DNA of 64,000 nt, taken from NCBI RefSeq assembly GCF_007830175.1, contig NZ_VLKH01000001.1, positions 248,001 to 312,000 of the forward strand, read 5' to 3'. The first letter of the stretch is position 1, and every line of letters begins with the position of its first letter. Shown here in pieces: positions 63,077-64,000 of the stretch. Origin of the DNA: Sedimentibacter saalensis (GTDB taxonomy: Bacteria > Bacillota > Clostridia > Tissierellales > Sedimentibacteraceae). Below the pieces are notes generated by a model. It searched no databases. It had not been told where the DNA came from and saw nothing but the letters and a program-made list of their open reading frames with translations. Made by a program: the position numbers and the translations under genes.

Positions 63077-64000
63077 TTAATCTTCTACTTCCTTTGGACT
63101 ATCATTAAGCAGCAGCATAGCAATTATTGAAATAACTTCTATTCCCATAAATACCATGTAGGCACCTGTAAAAGATCCTGTAATGCTTATGGCTATAGCT
63201 AGTACTATAAATGCAAAGTTTCTGATAACTCCTTGAATTGTATTCATTACTGTGAATGCCAATGGAAAATCTTTTCTTCCAAATATAGTTGCAACCATTG
63301 ATGGAGGGAAATTGGCGTTTCCTCCTATAGCTCCGCCTATCATAATAAGTGAAATATATAAACAAAGAGTGTTATCAATTAAATTAAATCCAATACCTAT
63401 AATATACCAAACAGCAAAATACAATGATGCTTTCTTTGTTCCCCATTTTTGATCCACAACTCCCCAGCCATAACTTCCTGCAAGTCCTATTATAGCTGCT
63501 ATAGTCAGCATCATTATAGCTGTATTCAGTTCATAACCTCTCTCCATGAGTCTTGGAACCAGCTGTGACATAACCCCAACTGTAACCATACCGTTAATGC
63601 CATATGCTATTGCCATTAACCAGGTTTCCTTAGTTTTAAATACTTTGGCATAAGTAAGTTTTGGTATTTCCTGCGCAACTTTTTTTATTTTTATTTGATC
63701 GAGAGGCAAGTTATCAGGTGTGCATCCGGCTTCCTCTGGAGTTCCCTTCATAAATATCTTAGTAAAGATAGCTAATAATATCATAACAATACCGATAACT
63801 GTTACAGACATATTCATACCGCCAAATCTGACAGCAAGAGCATTTAACAAAATAACTATTGTTGCAGATGCCATATTCATGCCCATAGTTGCCCATCCGA
63901 ACGCTAATCCTTTTTTCCTTGGGAACCAGTTTGCCATGTACACATTTCCTGCAATGTTGCTGAATCCATTGACTAAAGAAACCATAAGCGTCAATGAAAT
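63077..64000 (-). CDS. MFS transporter (cluster copy 3), 5' end beyond window
   Basis: The frame is open to the right edge, so about the first 100 residues are missing. Visible part: ANWFPRKKGLAFGWATMGMN, FMKGTPEEAGCTPDNLP and about eight membrane segments. It is a paralogue of the carrier at 54633-55922. It has its own terminator and is separated from the thiolase gene by 380 bases, so it belongs to a distinct transcript of the same cluster. Confidence 0.85.
   Translation of the reverse strand: MSLTLMVSLVNGFSNIAGNVYMANWFPRKKGLAFGWATMGMNMASATIVILLNALAVRFGGMNMSVTVIGIVMILLAIFTKIFMKGTPEEAGCTPDNLPLDQIKIKKVAQEIPKLTYAKVFKTKETWLMAIAYGINGMVTVGVMSQLVPRLMERGYELNTAIMMLTIAAIIGLAGSYGWGVVDQKWGTKKASLYFAVWYIIGIGFNLIDNTLCLYISLIMIGGAIGGNANFPPSMVATIFGRKDFPLAFTVMNTIQGVIRNFAFIVLAIAISITGSFTGAYMVFMGIEVISIIAMLLLNDSPKEVED

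Noticed and set aside
1..64000. Recoded TGA (Trp or Gly) across the genome, suggested by two in-frame TGAs
   Set aside because: TGA ends several genes in tight overlaps with the next start (for example at 9191, 58188 and 60269), so it works as stop here.
1..64000. tRNA, rRNA, integrase or transposase genes
   Set aside because: None was recognised on either strand, so island mobility rests on context only.

Overview
The window looks like the chromosome of a low-GC, anaerobic, spore-forming member of the Clostridia. The signs are AT-rich intergenic DNA, strong AGGAGG-type ribosome-binding sites, a spore-protein-like small gene, an S-layer-homology protein, a flavodiiron protein, ferredoxin-rich oxidoreductases and sigma-54 regulation. 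A Sedimentibacter-like organism of the Tissierellia is my best guess, but there is no marker RNA here to prove it. The code is standard: TGA ends several genes, including ATGA overlaps.

Layout. 1-1.5 kb: the end of a Fis-type regulator and a glutamine synthetase homologue. 1.5-9.9 kb (minus): a PhoB/PhoR-like two-component system, a Usp-like gene with an in-frame TGA, and a TolC-like / HlyD-like / ABC-2 permease export operon. 10-12.5 kb: a TspO-family membrane protein and an SLH protein. 12.5-22.6 kb (minus): a defence island made of a truncated PuuD-like remnant, a DpnII-type restriction-modification locus with a frameshifted nuclease, another DNA methyltransferase with an unknown partner, an AvcD-like antiviral deaminase, a NERD nuclease and a PLD-helicase-DUF3427 protein. 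23-27.5 kb: a c-di-GMP-II riboswitch in front of a secreted protein, then LRR and GLUG lipoproteins. 27.5-28.1 kb: a tandem palindromic repeat array. 28-32.4 kb: flavodiiron protein with its Crp/Fnr regulator, and small genes (TerB, LysM, SASP-like, zinc ribbon). 32.7-38.2 kb (plus): an NhaC antiporter / M20 peptidase / amidohydrolase / BTAD regulator operon. 38-45.2 kb: aldo-keto reductase, K+ channel and topoisomerase IV (parC, parE). 45.6-51.2 kb: a probable sigma-54 regulon for sulfur amino acid breakdown (thiazoline-carboxylate hydrolase family, transporter, sigma-54 activator, CyuA cysteine desulfidase). 51.4-64 kb: a DMT exporter and a large minus-strand catabolic cluster (Old-Yellow-Enzyme-type reductase, fumarate-reductase-like flavoprotein, NuoF/NuoG/GltD-like electron carriers, thiolase, three MFS carriers).

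Two families of dispersed palindromic repeats are scattered through the intergenic spaces. The best leads are the c-di-GMP-II riboswitch, the defence island with its AvcD homologue, the sigma-54 cysteine regulon with matched promoter and activator sites, the Fnr box at -41.5 of the flavodiiron gene, and the possible Sec/nonsense TGA in the Usp gene.
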